Positions 24,087-35,900 of a stretch of 64,000 nt of DNA are shown here, one piece after another. The first letter of the stretch is position 1; each line of letters opens with the position of its first letter. Source of the DNA: Ottelia alismoides (Eukaryota > Streptophyta > Magnoliopsida > Alismatales > Hydrocharitaceae); NCBI GenBank assembly GCA_037367405.1, contig JAZKJV010002956.1, positions 62,001-126,000 on the forward strand, read 5' to 3'. Both the position numbers and the translations under genes were made by a program. Under the pieces are notes generated by a model. The model ran no database searches. It worked only from the letters and a program-made list of their open reading frames with translations, and was not told the origin of the DNA.

Positions 24087-27000
24087 TGATGAATCTCCAT
24101 TTCATCACCTTTATTCTATCATTTTGGCCTTAAAAACCCCAGCAAATGCATGTAAAGAGCATTAATTTGTTCATATTAGCATCTATTATTGTTGGCATTA
24201 ATTGTACATAAAATAAGGTTTTTAATGCCAAAATTATAGAATAAAGGGAAGAAAAGAAAAAGGAATAAAATATTGCAAAGATTTTATGACCTTAACCCCG
24301 AGACCAAGGCCAGCATGAACTTGGTCGACCAGGAATAAAGTAGGGGGAGATAAGGGCCAACATTCAATAAATACATCATTTATTCATTCTTCCATTATTG
24401 CATTTTTGGCACCTATTTTGTACATAATTATTTATTCATCAAATAAAGAAACTTTGTACATAAAAGTTGTAGATAATAATGTAAATAAAATTACAAAATT
24501 GAGTTTGTGCAAAAATAATATACAGTGTACATTTTATACACAAAATAAAAAGCAAAAATCTCAACTTCACAGACTCATATCTTGCAAATAAAAACTCCAA
24601 ATCAATCAAACTCACCTTTAATTGTATCTAGCATTTCATAAACTATTTTGTAAAATTATTTCCATAATTTTTGGAGTCCATCTGTGGAAGTTAGGTTTTT
24701 GACCTTCCTTGTACATAAGACTGATTAAAATACTCATTTTATTCAATATTTAGTAATTGTACAAAATTATATTTTTAAAAGTTTGTAAATAGTATATATA
24801 ATACATGTACATGTTGAAATTACAAGAAAACAAAAAAGAATTTGATAAATAAAATAAGTCTATAATAATCATAGACAAAAGACCTATGCTACATACATGT
24901 ATATAAATAAAAAAAAAAGGGGAACTTAATTCTTTTATTCTTTGATTCATCCATATTTTATAATAATGTACATATAATATATCATTCATTAAAACTACAA
25001 AACAAAAATAAAAACAAATAAAATTCATTAAATAAATTAAATGAATATAATATATAGGTAAAGTACCTATAAGTATACATACATACACATACATCTATTT
25101 ATTTAAAAATATAAATAAACTCATAAAAATAAAATAAAAATATACTTATACTCACAAAAATAAGTTATAAAATTATAAAATAAGAAACTAAAATAATAAA
25201 ATAAAATAAATAAATTAAAAATAAAATATACAAAAATACATGTAGATATACACATATACACATTATTCAATTAAAACCGTAATAAAATAATTCATAAAAA
25301 TAAATAAAAATCGTATTAAAATACTACATACAATAATAAAGATTTTTTATTTTATACTTGAAAAATAATAAAATCGTTTATTAGCTTAAATAATTCATTC
25401 TTTGATACTCCAGCCTATTTTGTCTTCTAGCGGCCCCCGTGGACCAACCACAGGCCGGCAAAAGTTGACCTCGGGTCAACTCTTCAGACTCAAGGACGGC
25501 CCCTCTTACAAGTCACGAGAGGTCCCTCTTCCTCGATTTTTCACGCCGATTGTGTTGCTCGAGGGTGATAAGACCCTTTATGAGATTTGTTCCTCGAACA
25601 TCCACGAATCACGCCGCATCCCATGATTCCTTGTACAGCATCTAGATTCACCAAGATCTGCCGGCCAATAAGGGCGCAAACTTTGCTTATAAATAAACCC
25701 TCCGACCTCCTCATCCATTTTGGCCTCCCTTTCCGTCGTTTTCCACCGTCTATTCCAGTCCTCTGAGGTTCCTTGTGACAGGAGGGTCCTCCTGGAAGCT
25801 TCAGGCAGTTGGAGGAGTCGAAGGAGCGCCCACGGCCGCCGCGTCGCCGGAGGTCCTGCTCCCTGGTCGCACACCAGGTATAAGAGCTGCTTTCTTTCCA
25901 TTTTTAGCTTAGTTTTAGTCGTTACTTCGTAGTTTAGCTTTTAGATCAGTCAGTAGGGCCTCAGGTGCTCGATTAGCTTAAGATCGAAGTTCGCCGGAGT
26001 TTAGCTCCAGCGAACCTCTCTACTCTGATCAGCACGCTATCTGACCCTTCGCCCCACGTCATCGCCTTCCCCTACGTATTCTCCACGCACCCACGCTCCA
26101 AGATCAGCCAGAGCTCGCCCAGCTCTGCGAATTGAGGTCCTCCCTCCTCCGCTTCGTCGGACCTCGCCGCCCTCCACCTTTCCCCGTTCGTCTATCCTAA
26201 ACCTCGGGTCGAGGAAGACCCCCTCGAGCCCCTCTTTCATTTGGTGCAGGACTCAAGCTGAAAGGAGCCCTCTGGGGCTCGATTCAAGTCCCTTCAAGGT
26301 TCCAGGACCCCCTTGTCTTCTCCGAGCTCGTCCAGCCGATCCAGGAGGTCCTGGACCTTCTGGAGCATCTCGAACGGTGCGCACCGCTTCGCCGGACGCC
26401 TGGAGGGCACAAGCAGCAACATTAAGCGCCTGGAGGCGGAGGAATCACCGATCGAAGCCAGGGAAGTCAGCCGTTCTTCCCTGTTCTTCGCGAGCAGCAG
26501 CAGCCGTTGGATCAAGAGCGCAGGTCCAGATCGAAGCCCAACCGTCCGATGAAGCCACGCAGCAACCGTCGGATCATCTCAAATGATCTAATCCTAACGC
26601 TTCATCGGCGAAGCGTCATCGGGCGAGGAGATGGTGACGCGTGTCAAGTGGCGAACGAAGAACCGTTGGATCGCGCGCACTTAGGGGGTAATTTTCACAT
26701 ATACCCCCGCTCTTTTGTATATTTATTTTTTAATATTGTAAAGTAAATAGCACGTTGTAAATAAATTGTATATTTTGCAGAAAGGACCCTAAGTTTATTA
26801 GATTTGCATTTAGGTCCTTCCGCGCCTCACGTGCAGTCCCACGTGAGGCGCGTGAAAATTGCAAGTATGCCCTGGCGGTTTTTGTATATTGTAGAATAGT
26901 TCTAAAAATTAAAATAAATGTTTATCTTAGTATGTATTTTTGCACTGATGCCCCTGGAGTTTATTTTATTTGCAAAAATACCCCTGCCAGGCTGTTTTAA

Positions 27001-27559
27001 TTTCGTATCTTTACCTATTTATTAAAAATACCAAGATGGCTCCTAAAAATCCACAAAAATTAGAGTAGATGCTCTATGCCATGCTGGTTCACGCGCGTAT
27101 TTTATTTTGAATTTTTGGCATTTTTCCTGATTATTAAAAATAGAGTAGGAGCCATTTTTGCACTGTTTGATTTAGAAAATACAAAAAAATTAGAAAATGT
27201 TTTTGGAAAATTCCAAAAAAAATTGCATATGGTATATTTATTTCTATGTTGAGTCCAGAAAATGAAAAACCCTAAAAATAAAAAAAAAAAATAAAATAAA
27301 AAAAAGAGAGACCCACTTCACTCAAGAATGACTGGTATGCACATATAGGCTCATGCATTTTTGTATTGCTCTCTGTGGTTCGACCTCTACATGCTTGTTC
27401 CCTATACATTTTATGGTAGAGTAAATAAAGATTGATTCACACTTCCTTTGAGCTTGATTGTTTTATTCTTTGATTGTGGGTCAATTGTTGATCACTCGCC
27501 TTTTATTGAGGGTCGCCACGACGACATATTCAGACCCTTGATAAAAAGCGCGTTCATCA
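24087..27559 (+). repeat. 5' LTR of Ath-A
   Basis: 3473 bp, TGATGAATCT to GCGTTCATCA, with terminal inverted repeat TGATGAA/TTCATCA. It has three composition zones: very AT-rich U3 (to about 25400), a GC- and CpG-rich block with the TATA box and likely RNA start (about 25430-26860), and an AT-rich 3' zone with A-runs near 27270-27310. Substitutions relative to the 3' LTR are at 25507, 25900, 25996, 26009, 26058, 26133, 26850 and 27402. Small open frames here recur in the 3' LTR merely because the two sequences are nearly identical. Confidence 0.97.
25688..25696 (+). promoter_or_regulatory. TATA box of the Ath-A 5' LTR
   Basis: TATAAATAA sits at the edge of the GC-rich block; the RNA would start roughly 30 bp downstream near 25720. 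Promoter of the full-length RNA. Confidence 0.65.
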
Positions 27560-27561
27560 AA

Positions 27562-27579
27562 TGGCGCCGTTGCCGGGGA
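27562..27579 (+). promoter_or_regulatory. primer binding site for tRNA-Asp
   Basis: TGGCGCCGTTGCCGGGGA, two bases after the LTR end. It is complementary over 18 nt to the 3' end of plant tRNA-Asp (GTC) including CCA, from my knowledge of that tRNA. tRNA-Asp priming is typical of the Athila lineage. Confidence 0.93.
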
Positions 27580-29934
27580 GCAATGAGCATAGCCTACTTT
27601 CTTCTTTGTCATTCTTGTGTACATTTTTGGTGATATTCATTTTTGATTCATGATTGATTATATTCTGTGAGCAGCCATTTTATTGACATTAATCACTATG
27701 CTTAATTGATTCAATTCTTGTGATTATCTTTATGTGCTCTATGATTGATTAAGTGAACTATTCTAATACACTCTTTTTGTGACTTTGATGCGAGGGTCCG
27801 CCACGCAAGGATGGCTTCTTAGGAGGCCAAGGCAGCCAAGCTTGGAGGAGGACGGTCTTCTCTTCTCATAACCATCAGGAGAGAGTATCAAGGAAGCAAG
27901 GAGATGTGAATTAGATAGGCTTAGAACATTTAGGATTATCTCTGTAATTTTTGGTAAGAGAGAGACAACTTTGGCATGTAATAATTAACCGGACTCTACT
28001 CTTCACAATGAGGTCCAGTGCCCGGGTGTCTGTTCACCTGGGGGCCTCATCGCTGTTTTCCGCGATTTCTACCGCCTTCTTTCCTTTGTTTTCCGCTGTT
28101 TTGTGCTTTTCGCCTTTATTTTACTTTGTTTTGTGTGCTTGGAGCCCCTAGATATAGGTTGCTTGACTCGGTAGCTAGGTCCAAACATTAATAAGAATGC
28201 ATGTTCCTATAGTCTACTTCGTATGGATCTAGTCAAACTTAAACAGCTAAGTCATTTATCTCTTAACCCACGTGCCGTGAGCGAGCCCCATCAAGCGCTA
28301 CTCCTGAACTCGAGTGTGTCGAGAAGAGGAGGGGTGAGCCAAGACCGGACCCTTAGGTTAAAGATGAATGACCAAGCTTGTGGTTCTTCACGTTAATAGC
28401 AGCTAATGTTTAGGGCGATTTTGACAAATGCACATCGCCATATAGATAAGTTTAAAAATTCTGTTTTGCATACCACATGGAGAGAGCTGGGATGCACTGT
28501 AAGTCTTCTAACTCAGCATGCATCATTCGGTTCAATGGTGAGATTTCCATCATAGAACCACTTGCATGGTTTTTTCCGCTATCTCCCTCTGATTTTGAGC
28601 ACCTAGGACTTAAACGAAAATCTACCAAAACGTTAGGCGCTGGTATGAAACAGATCCAAACAAAGCGAAAACCCAAAAAAAAAAAAAATTAATTAAAACT
28701 AGGGGACTGCTAAATAAACTTTGACCTTAATTAAAATCCGTAATGGACTATCATTGTACCGGGTTCATAAAGCCCTCATTGTTTTCAGGTACCTTGGAGG
28801 GGGACCAAAACCCTACTCCCTTGAGCGAGTGCGACCCCCTAAGGATTAGAGCCAAAAGCCCAGTCTGCAACTGCCTTGTGTATCGCCTGGATTTCCGAAG
28901 TAATGGCGCTTCTATCGTACGTAGGCAAGTAGGGCTTGGTCACCAACGATGACTCTCTGTTGTGATGAGCATCGACCCTGTCCGAAGTATCGAGCATAGG
29001 CCACGCCTTCACGGGGGTGTCTGTCTCATTGACCTGCGTCCGAGTAGGTTCTTGTACGCTCACGGGTGATTCCGTTGCGAGCGAGAACCGAAGTAGCGGT
29101 TTCGCCTATCGGCTTCCTCTCTCTATTTCTTTGGCTGAGTAGGGATCCAGGAAGGGTTACAAGGACTCCAAAAAGTACAGACTACAGGTTACACAGGAGG
29201 AGGACAAGTACGGGATACTCTTCTGGCAGTACTCTCTCTCCTATAGGGTAGCGTACTAAGGACTTGTTATAAGATATGCCTGAAAATCACAACTCTAAAA
29301 ATGAAAAGATAATAAATAGCCGAGCTTTCACGGCTTCACATGGCGTGAGTTGGTGAACCCAATTTTGTCTTGTGTTTGTATGGATCTAGATTAAGGTTCA
29401 AAGATCAAAGTCCCACCAATTCTGTCTTCCTTTGACCCCCGCTCAGTTTGAGCCTTTTTCTACTGTTTTGCACTCCTTTGTATTCCTCGTTGACCCTCGT
29501 ATCTTTCATCCAACATCCTAGCTTCTCTTGTACTTCGCGAAGTTGATCCATGGATGGTTTCCGTCGGGACCGTGCCGACACCCACATCGATTCCAGGGAC
29601 TCAACTCCGCCAATAACTTCGAGGCGAGTCACGAGAACCTGATCCGGACTCTGCGGATCAATCTCTAGACTCCTCGTTTTCTACCTTTCTCTTAACCACC
29701 CAATAAACTGGGATCACCTTTGTCCCACTTTCGCCGTTGTGAATGGAAGTCGATTACAGTCCACATCCTTTTCCATTCACAACATGCTGGGGTTAACCTG
29801 AATTCCAGCATCATCTCGGCAGCTGAACATTGATTACAAGCAGTCTGATCAAGACTATCTCCTCATGCAGATAGAAGCCAGTGCAAGCCCTGGAGACTAC
29901 TCCGGAGTTCATCTCTTCCGACTCGGACCCTGAC
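27580..29934 (+). other. long untranslated leader of Ath-A
   Basis: 2.36 kb between primer site and the Gag-Pol ATG. Blocks at about 28740-29000 and 29040-29270 are conserved in Ath-C (about 54430-54960), and 29290-29370 in Ath-B. Conservation without an open frame suggests RNA function such as packaging or translation control; this is inference. Many short upstream frames are present. A TTTTCAG|G acceptor-like site lies at 28788 and a GGTAAGAG donor-like site at 27953-27960. Confidence 0.75.
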
Positions 29935-32900
29935 ATGGCTCCCGGAGGAAAGGGCAAGGGACAGCAGCCATCCACACCAGAGGGACAGGCGCCAGATCAG
30001 AATCAGGTCAATGCACAATTACTGGCATCTATCCAGGCCATCCAGCAGCAGCTGACCGAACAGGCCCTCACTCAGACAGCTTTCCAGGACATGTTGAATG
30101 ATGTGATTAACCGAGATGATGGAGGAGGAGGCAGAGGCAGAGGAGGCAGGAGAGGAGAAGGTGAAGGTGGAGGATGTGGTGATGACCACAATGATGATCT
30201 TGAATTACCACCACAGAAACCTACCCTTAAAGAAACATACAACCCGGGAGACAGCCAGATGACCGAATGGATCCTCATTCCACCGGTACACGCTCACTTT
30301 GAGCTGAAGCCCCAATTCATTGCTCTTCTTCCTGCATTCCATGGAAACACCAGCGAGGAGCCGTACATCCACCTGCAGCAATTCTCCCGCATTTGCCGTA
30401 CGACTCACTATCCCAATGTCCCTCTGGGCATTGTCAAGATGACGGCTTTCCCCTTCAGCCTACAGGATAAGGCCCTTTATTGGGTCAATCATATGGGAAA
30501 AGTTGTGACGACCTGGGAGGAGCTGAAGTCCGCCTTCTTGCACAAGTACTACCCTCTGGGTCGGCTCAACCAGATGCGAGCCCGTATCAGTAATTTCTCC
30601 CAAGGACCCCATGAGTCGATACATGAAGCATGGGAGAGATTCACTGACCTGCAGGAGAAATGTCCCCATCATGATATTCCGAAGACCAGCTTGGTTCAGC
30701 ATTTCTTCGGGGGACTGAACATCGAAAGTCAAAGGCTCGTAGACGCAGCATGTGGGGGCTCACACTTCAATAAGGATGAAGATGTCGTCTGGCAGATCTT
30801 TGAAGAAATGGCCGAAGGAGAGGCCGCCCTCTCTTCATCCAAGGCTTATCAGAAGCAACCCCAGATCCTTCAAAAGCAAGTGCACATGGCAGCGTCTAAG
30901 GAATCAGAGAGAGATGAGAGCTCCAACCTCAGCATCATCGGGGGCCATCTCTCTAAAGTTGACATCATCGAGAAGCGATCACAGGATCTCGAAAAACTCG
31001 CCGTGATCGAGAAGAGGACCCAGAGTTTGGACAAGCTGGATCACATCACCAAGCAGCTAGAACTGCTGGTAGGTACCATCAATTCTGTTCAGTCGGCAGC
31101 ACCGCTCGAAGCTCCAGCTGAGAGAAAAGACGAGCAACCACCGCTATACCAGCCTCAGCCGAGCCAGCAACCACCGGCGGTTCAGCACGTGTACAACGTG
31201 CAGGCACCTGATCAGAGCCAGCCGCAACAGCAGATGGTTGTGTATCAACCAGAGTTTATTTCAGAATCCGATTCAGTGTTCCCACCACCACCCCTGGTCC
31301 AGGAAGTTAATGGGGTTTGGACTCATGACGCACAGCCGACCCGTCCTATGGGACAACCACAGGGTCAGCCATTTGCCAACCGGCAATACCACCAACCTCA
31401 GGGTGGTCGCTTTGGGCAATCCTCCCAGCAGAACCATCAATACCAACAGCCTCCCCAGTTTGGACATCAGTGGAGGCAGAACCATCCATACCAGCAGCAG
31501 CCGCAATACCGGCACCCACAGCCGTATCACCAGTACGCGGCTGCTCCGCCTCAGCAATACCAGCAGTATCCACCTCCGTCTTATCAGCAACTTCAACTTC
31601 CTGCCCCGCCTCAGCATCACCAGCAACAGTCTCAGCATCAACAGATGCAACAACAGCGTGGTCTGCACGCTGACACCACCGAGGCACCTCCAGTGAACCC
31701 CTCCATGGACTGTCTAGCCCAACTTGTCAAAGGGCTCGCAGAGATGACCAAGCGGCTTGATGACCTGACCGCCACTCGCACTACCATTCCGGCGCAGGTC
31801 GAAGCCAACCCCAACAATTTCAAGAAGAAGGAGCAGGTAGAATGTGATGTCCAGTCCGCGTGTGATAATGATATTACTGCTTTTTCTAATGCTGTTACTC
31901 TCAGGAGCGGTAGGGCCTTGCCTCCGCCTGCTACCAGATATGGGATGAATAAAGAAACAGGTGGATCGTCATCTTCCGTATCAGCCGTACCAGCCACAGG
32001 GGCGGGTGAGGAGGAAGAAGAAGGAGAAGCCAGTCCAGCCGTCGTGCCATGCCAGCAACAACCTCAGCCGAAAATACAAAAAAATCAGCAAAAACAAAAA
32101 CAACAAAAAGAAGCTCGTAGCAGAAGCGAAGCCGCGCCAGCATCGGAGGAGCCGACAGCAACCGCCGATCCTTCGCCAGCCGATGGAGCAGATGCTACCC
32201 TTTTTGATCGCCCAACAACACCAGCATGCCAAGACCCAGCTTGTACCCTTTTTAGTAATTCGGGTGTACAACATTCTGTGGGCGATGATTTTGATGTAAA
32301 TAAGAACTCTGATTTTCCTGCCAGTAGTGTACCTATTCCTTTTCCTCATGCAATACAAAAATCCAAAAAAATTGCAAAACAAAAAAATGCATTGTCTGAC
32401 CCAGGTGTTGTGGACATCTTGGACAAATTGACTGTTGAGATTCCCTTGCTAAAGGTCGTGGAATACATGCCAGCCGTGAAGAAAGGACTGAAGGAAGTAT
32501 GTACCACTAAGCGTCGCCCATCAAGAAAGAACAGACGCCAGCAAGTTGAGAAACATGTCCTCTCATTAGCCACAGTCGCAGCTATCAGCAATCTCCCCCA
32601 GAAGAAACAAGACACCGGAGCACCTCTGATCAGTTGTGTGATTTTTGACCAAGTCTTCGAGCGCACTCTCTTGGATAGTGGTTCTTCCATCAACCTTCTG
32701 CCCTCGACCATAATGCAGGAATTTGGGCGGGGACCGCTCAAGCAGACACGCATGATCCTTCAGTTTGCTGACCGATCCGTCAAGCGGCCCCAAGGTCTCT
32801 TGGAAGACGTGATAGTTAAAGTGCAGGAAATGAAATTCCCAGCTGACTTTGTAGTCCTTGATATGGACTCACCTGCACCCTTGCTCCAGACCCCTATCAT

Positions 32901-35900
32901 CCTTGGCAGACCATTCCTTCGTACTTCAGGCGCCGTGGTCGATTACGGGTCTGGGAAGATCACTTTCAGCTCGAATTCCCAGCAAATCACGATAAACATG
33001 AACAAAGAGCAGAATGCCACAACAGATGAGAGCCAGGCAGCGTCAGATGCGGACTGTGAATTTATTGCGGAGATCAGAGACTCAGTTTTATCATTGAACG
33101 ATTCATGGACCCTAGAAATCCTCACTCTCGAGGAGGACTTGGGAAGCGCAGTCAGCATGTGCTCCGATGATTCTTGGGAGATAGATTCTCAGATGCAGGC
33201 GCATCTTCTGGAGCAGTCATTCCAAACCGAACATGATCAGCTTAGCGCAGACCCGTTCGGTGCATCACCGGGATCTCAACAGAATATTGAGGATGGCAGC
33301 CTCTTCACAGAAGCACTGCCCACCTACAGTATGATGTCAGAGGTGACAGACAAAGTGGACAGATCAACACCAGAACTCAAGCCACTTCCGGCAGGCCTGA
33401 AGTATGCTTTCCTTGCGGGTGAAGAGCAAATGTATCCGGTCATTATCAGCAGCAGGCTGAGACCAGATCAGGAATCTCGACTTCTCGAGGTTCTAGAGAA
33501 GAACCGCAAGGCACTTGGATGGAACGTATCAGATCTCCGCGGGATAAATCCAGCCTTGTGTTCACACCACATCTATTTAGAAGAAGACGCCAAGCCGTCC
33601 CGCGAATTTCAGAGAAGGTTGAACCCTAACCTTCGGGACGTCATCATGAAAGAAATCACGAAGTGGTATGATGCAGGTTTCATCTATCCCATCTCCGATT
33701 CAAAATGGGTAAGCCCATTGCATGTAGTTCCCAAGAAATCAGGGCTTACCGTGATTACAAATGATAAAGGAGAGGAAATATCTACTCGGGTACCAACATC
33801 CTGGCGGGTTTGTGTTGACTACCGCCGTCTCAATGCAGCAACTAAGAAGGATCACTTTCCCTTGCCATTCATTGATCAAGTTCTGGAAAGATTAGCAGGC
33901 AAGGAGTTCTTCTGCTTTCTGGATGGGTACTCTGGGTACAACCAAGTGGCGATCGCCCCTGAAGACCAAGAGAAGACCACCTTCACTTGCCCGTTCGGCA
34001 CCTACGCCTTCAAGAGAATGCCCTTTGGACTGTGCAATGCACCTGCAACCTTCCAAAGATGCATGTTAGCAGTCTTCGCCGAGATGGTAGGCAGTTTCCT
34101 CGAGGTATTCATGGACGATTTCTCTGTCTATGGTAATAGCTTCGATTCTTGTCTTGAGCATCTAGACAGAGTACTTCAAAAGTGCCGGGAAGTCAATTTA
34201 GTGCTCTCATGGGAAAAGAGCCACTTTATGGTCACCGAAGGTATTGTGCTGGGCCACGTAGTTTCCAAACGTGGCATGGAAGTCGACCCGGCGAAGGTGG
34301 ACGTCATTTCAAATCTTCAGCCACCTCAGTCAGTCAAGAATGTGAGGTCATTTCTGGGGCATGTGGGATTCTACAGGCGATTCATCAAGGATTTCAGCCG
34401 CATTGCCCGACCTCTGACAGAACTCTTGTGCAAGGAGACGGATTTCATTGTTGATCAGCCAGTTCTCCTTGCTTTCAATTACTTGAAGGAGCTTATCACT
34501 CAGGCTCCGATCTTACAGCCGCCCGACTGGACTCTTCCCTTCGAAATAATGACCGATGCGTCCGATTTTGCAGTTGGAGCTGTTCTTGGGCAAAGAAAAG
34601 ATAAAGCGCCCTACGCCATTCACTATGCCAGCAGAACGTTAGACGAAGCTCAAAGAAATTACACTGTAACAGAGAAAGAACTGCTGGCTGTGGTTTTCGC
34701 CTTAGAGAAATTCAGATCCTATTTGTTGGGATCCAAAGTCACCATCTTTACAGACCACTCTGCTATCCGCTACTTACAACAGAAGAAGGATGCCAAGCCA
34801 GGGCTGATTCGTTGGATCCTTCTACTCCAGGAATTCGATTTGGAAATCAAGGACAAGCCTGGAACCCAGAACGTGGTAGCAGATCATCTCTCCAGAATAG
34901 AGCATCATGAACCTCCCCTGAGCAATGCACCTATCACAGAAACCTTCCCTGACGAAACCATTTTAGCTATGGATTCTCTTCCTTGGTATGCTGAGATTGT
35001 CAATTACCTCGTCTCTGGGGTAATACCGTCGGATTGGACGAAGAACCAAAAGAACAAATTTATGTCGACCATCCGTTTCTACCATTGGGAAGATCCTCTT
35101 TTATTCAGAGAAGGGGCAGATTGTATTTGGCGCAGGTGCATCCCTCAGACGGAACAATCAAGTGTCCTCGAGCATTGTCACTCGCTCGAATCTGGCGGAC
35201 ACCACTCTGGAGATCGGACGGCAGCCAAAGTACTTCAGTGTGGCCTCTGGTGGCCTACTTTATTCAAGGATGCAACTGAATTTGTTAAACGATGCACTGA
35301 CTGTCAGCGAATGAAAGGTACACTCACTGCCAAAGATTCAATGCCCCTGAAAATCATTCAGATAGCAGATGTCTTCGATGCATGGGGCATTGACTTCATG
35401 GGACCTTTCCCTAACAGTCAAGGATTTCAGCACATCCTTCTCGCCGTCGATTACGTGAGTCGTTGGGTTGAAGCTATCCCTGCTCGAGCCGCCGATAGCA
35501 AAACAGTTTGCCAGTTTCTCAAAAAAAACATCATTTCGCGGTTCGGGATACCGAAAATCCTTATCTCAGACGGGGGTAGTCACTTCATCAACAAAGAGGT
35601 CAAGAAGTTGACGAAGGAGTACGGCATTGACCACCGGGTTGCCACTCCTTACCATCCTCAGACCAATGGCATGGCAGAATTATCGAACAGAGAAATCAAG
35701 ACTATCCTGCAGAAACTTGTTAGGCCAAACAGAAAGGACTGGTCTCAACTCTTGGACTCGGTTCTATGGGCATATCGAACCGCCTACAAGTCTCCCTTGG
35801 GCATGTCGCCCTATCGTCTTGTATATGGAAAGCCGTGCCATCTGCCCGTGGAGTTAATTCACAAGTCTTTATGGGCAATCAACAGCTGCAATTTGGACTC

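Noticed and set aside
25578..26746. Several open frames of 60-107 codons in the GC-rich block, repeated at 40634-41802
   Set aside because: They recur only because the two LTRs are nearly identical. GC-rich sequence has few stops; no known domain is visible.
31273..31997. Antisense frames of 113-131 codons within gag-pol
   Set aside because: Shadows of the Gln/Pro-rich codons of Gag on the other strand.
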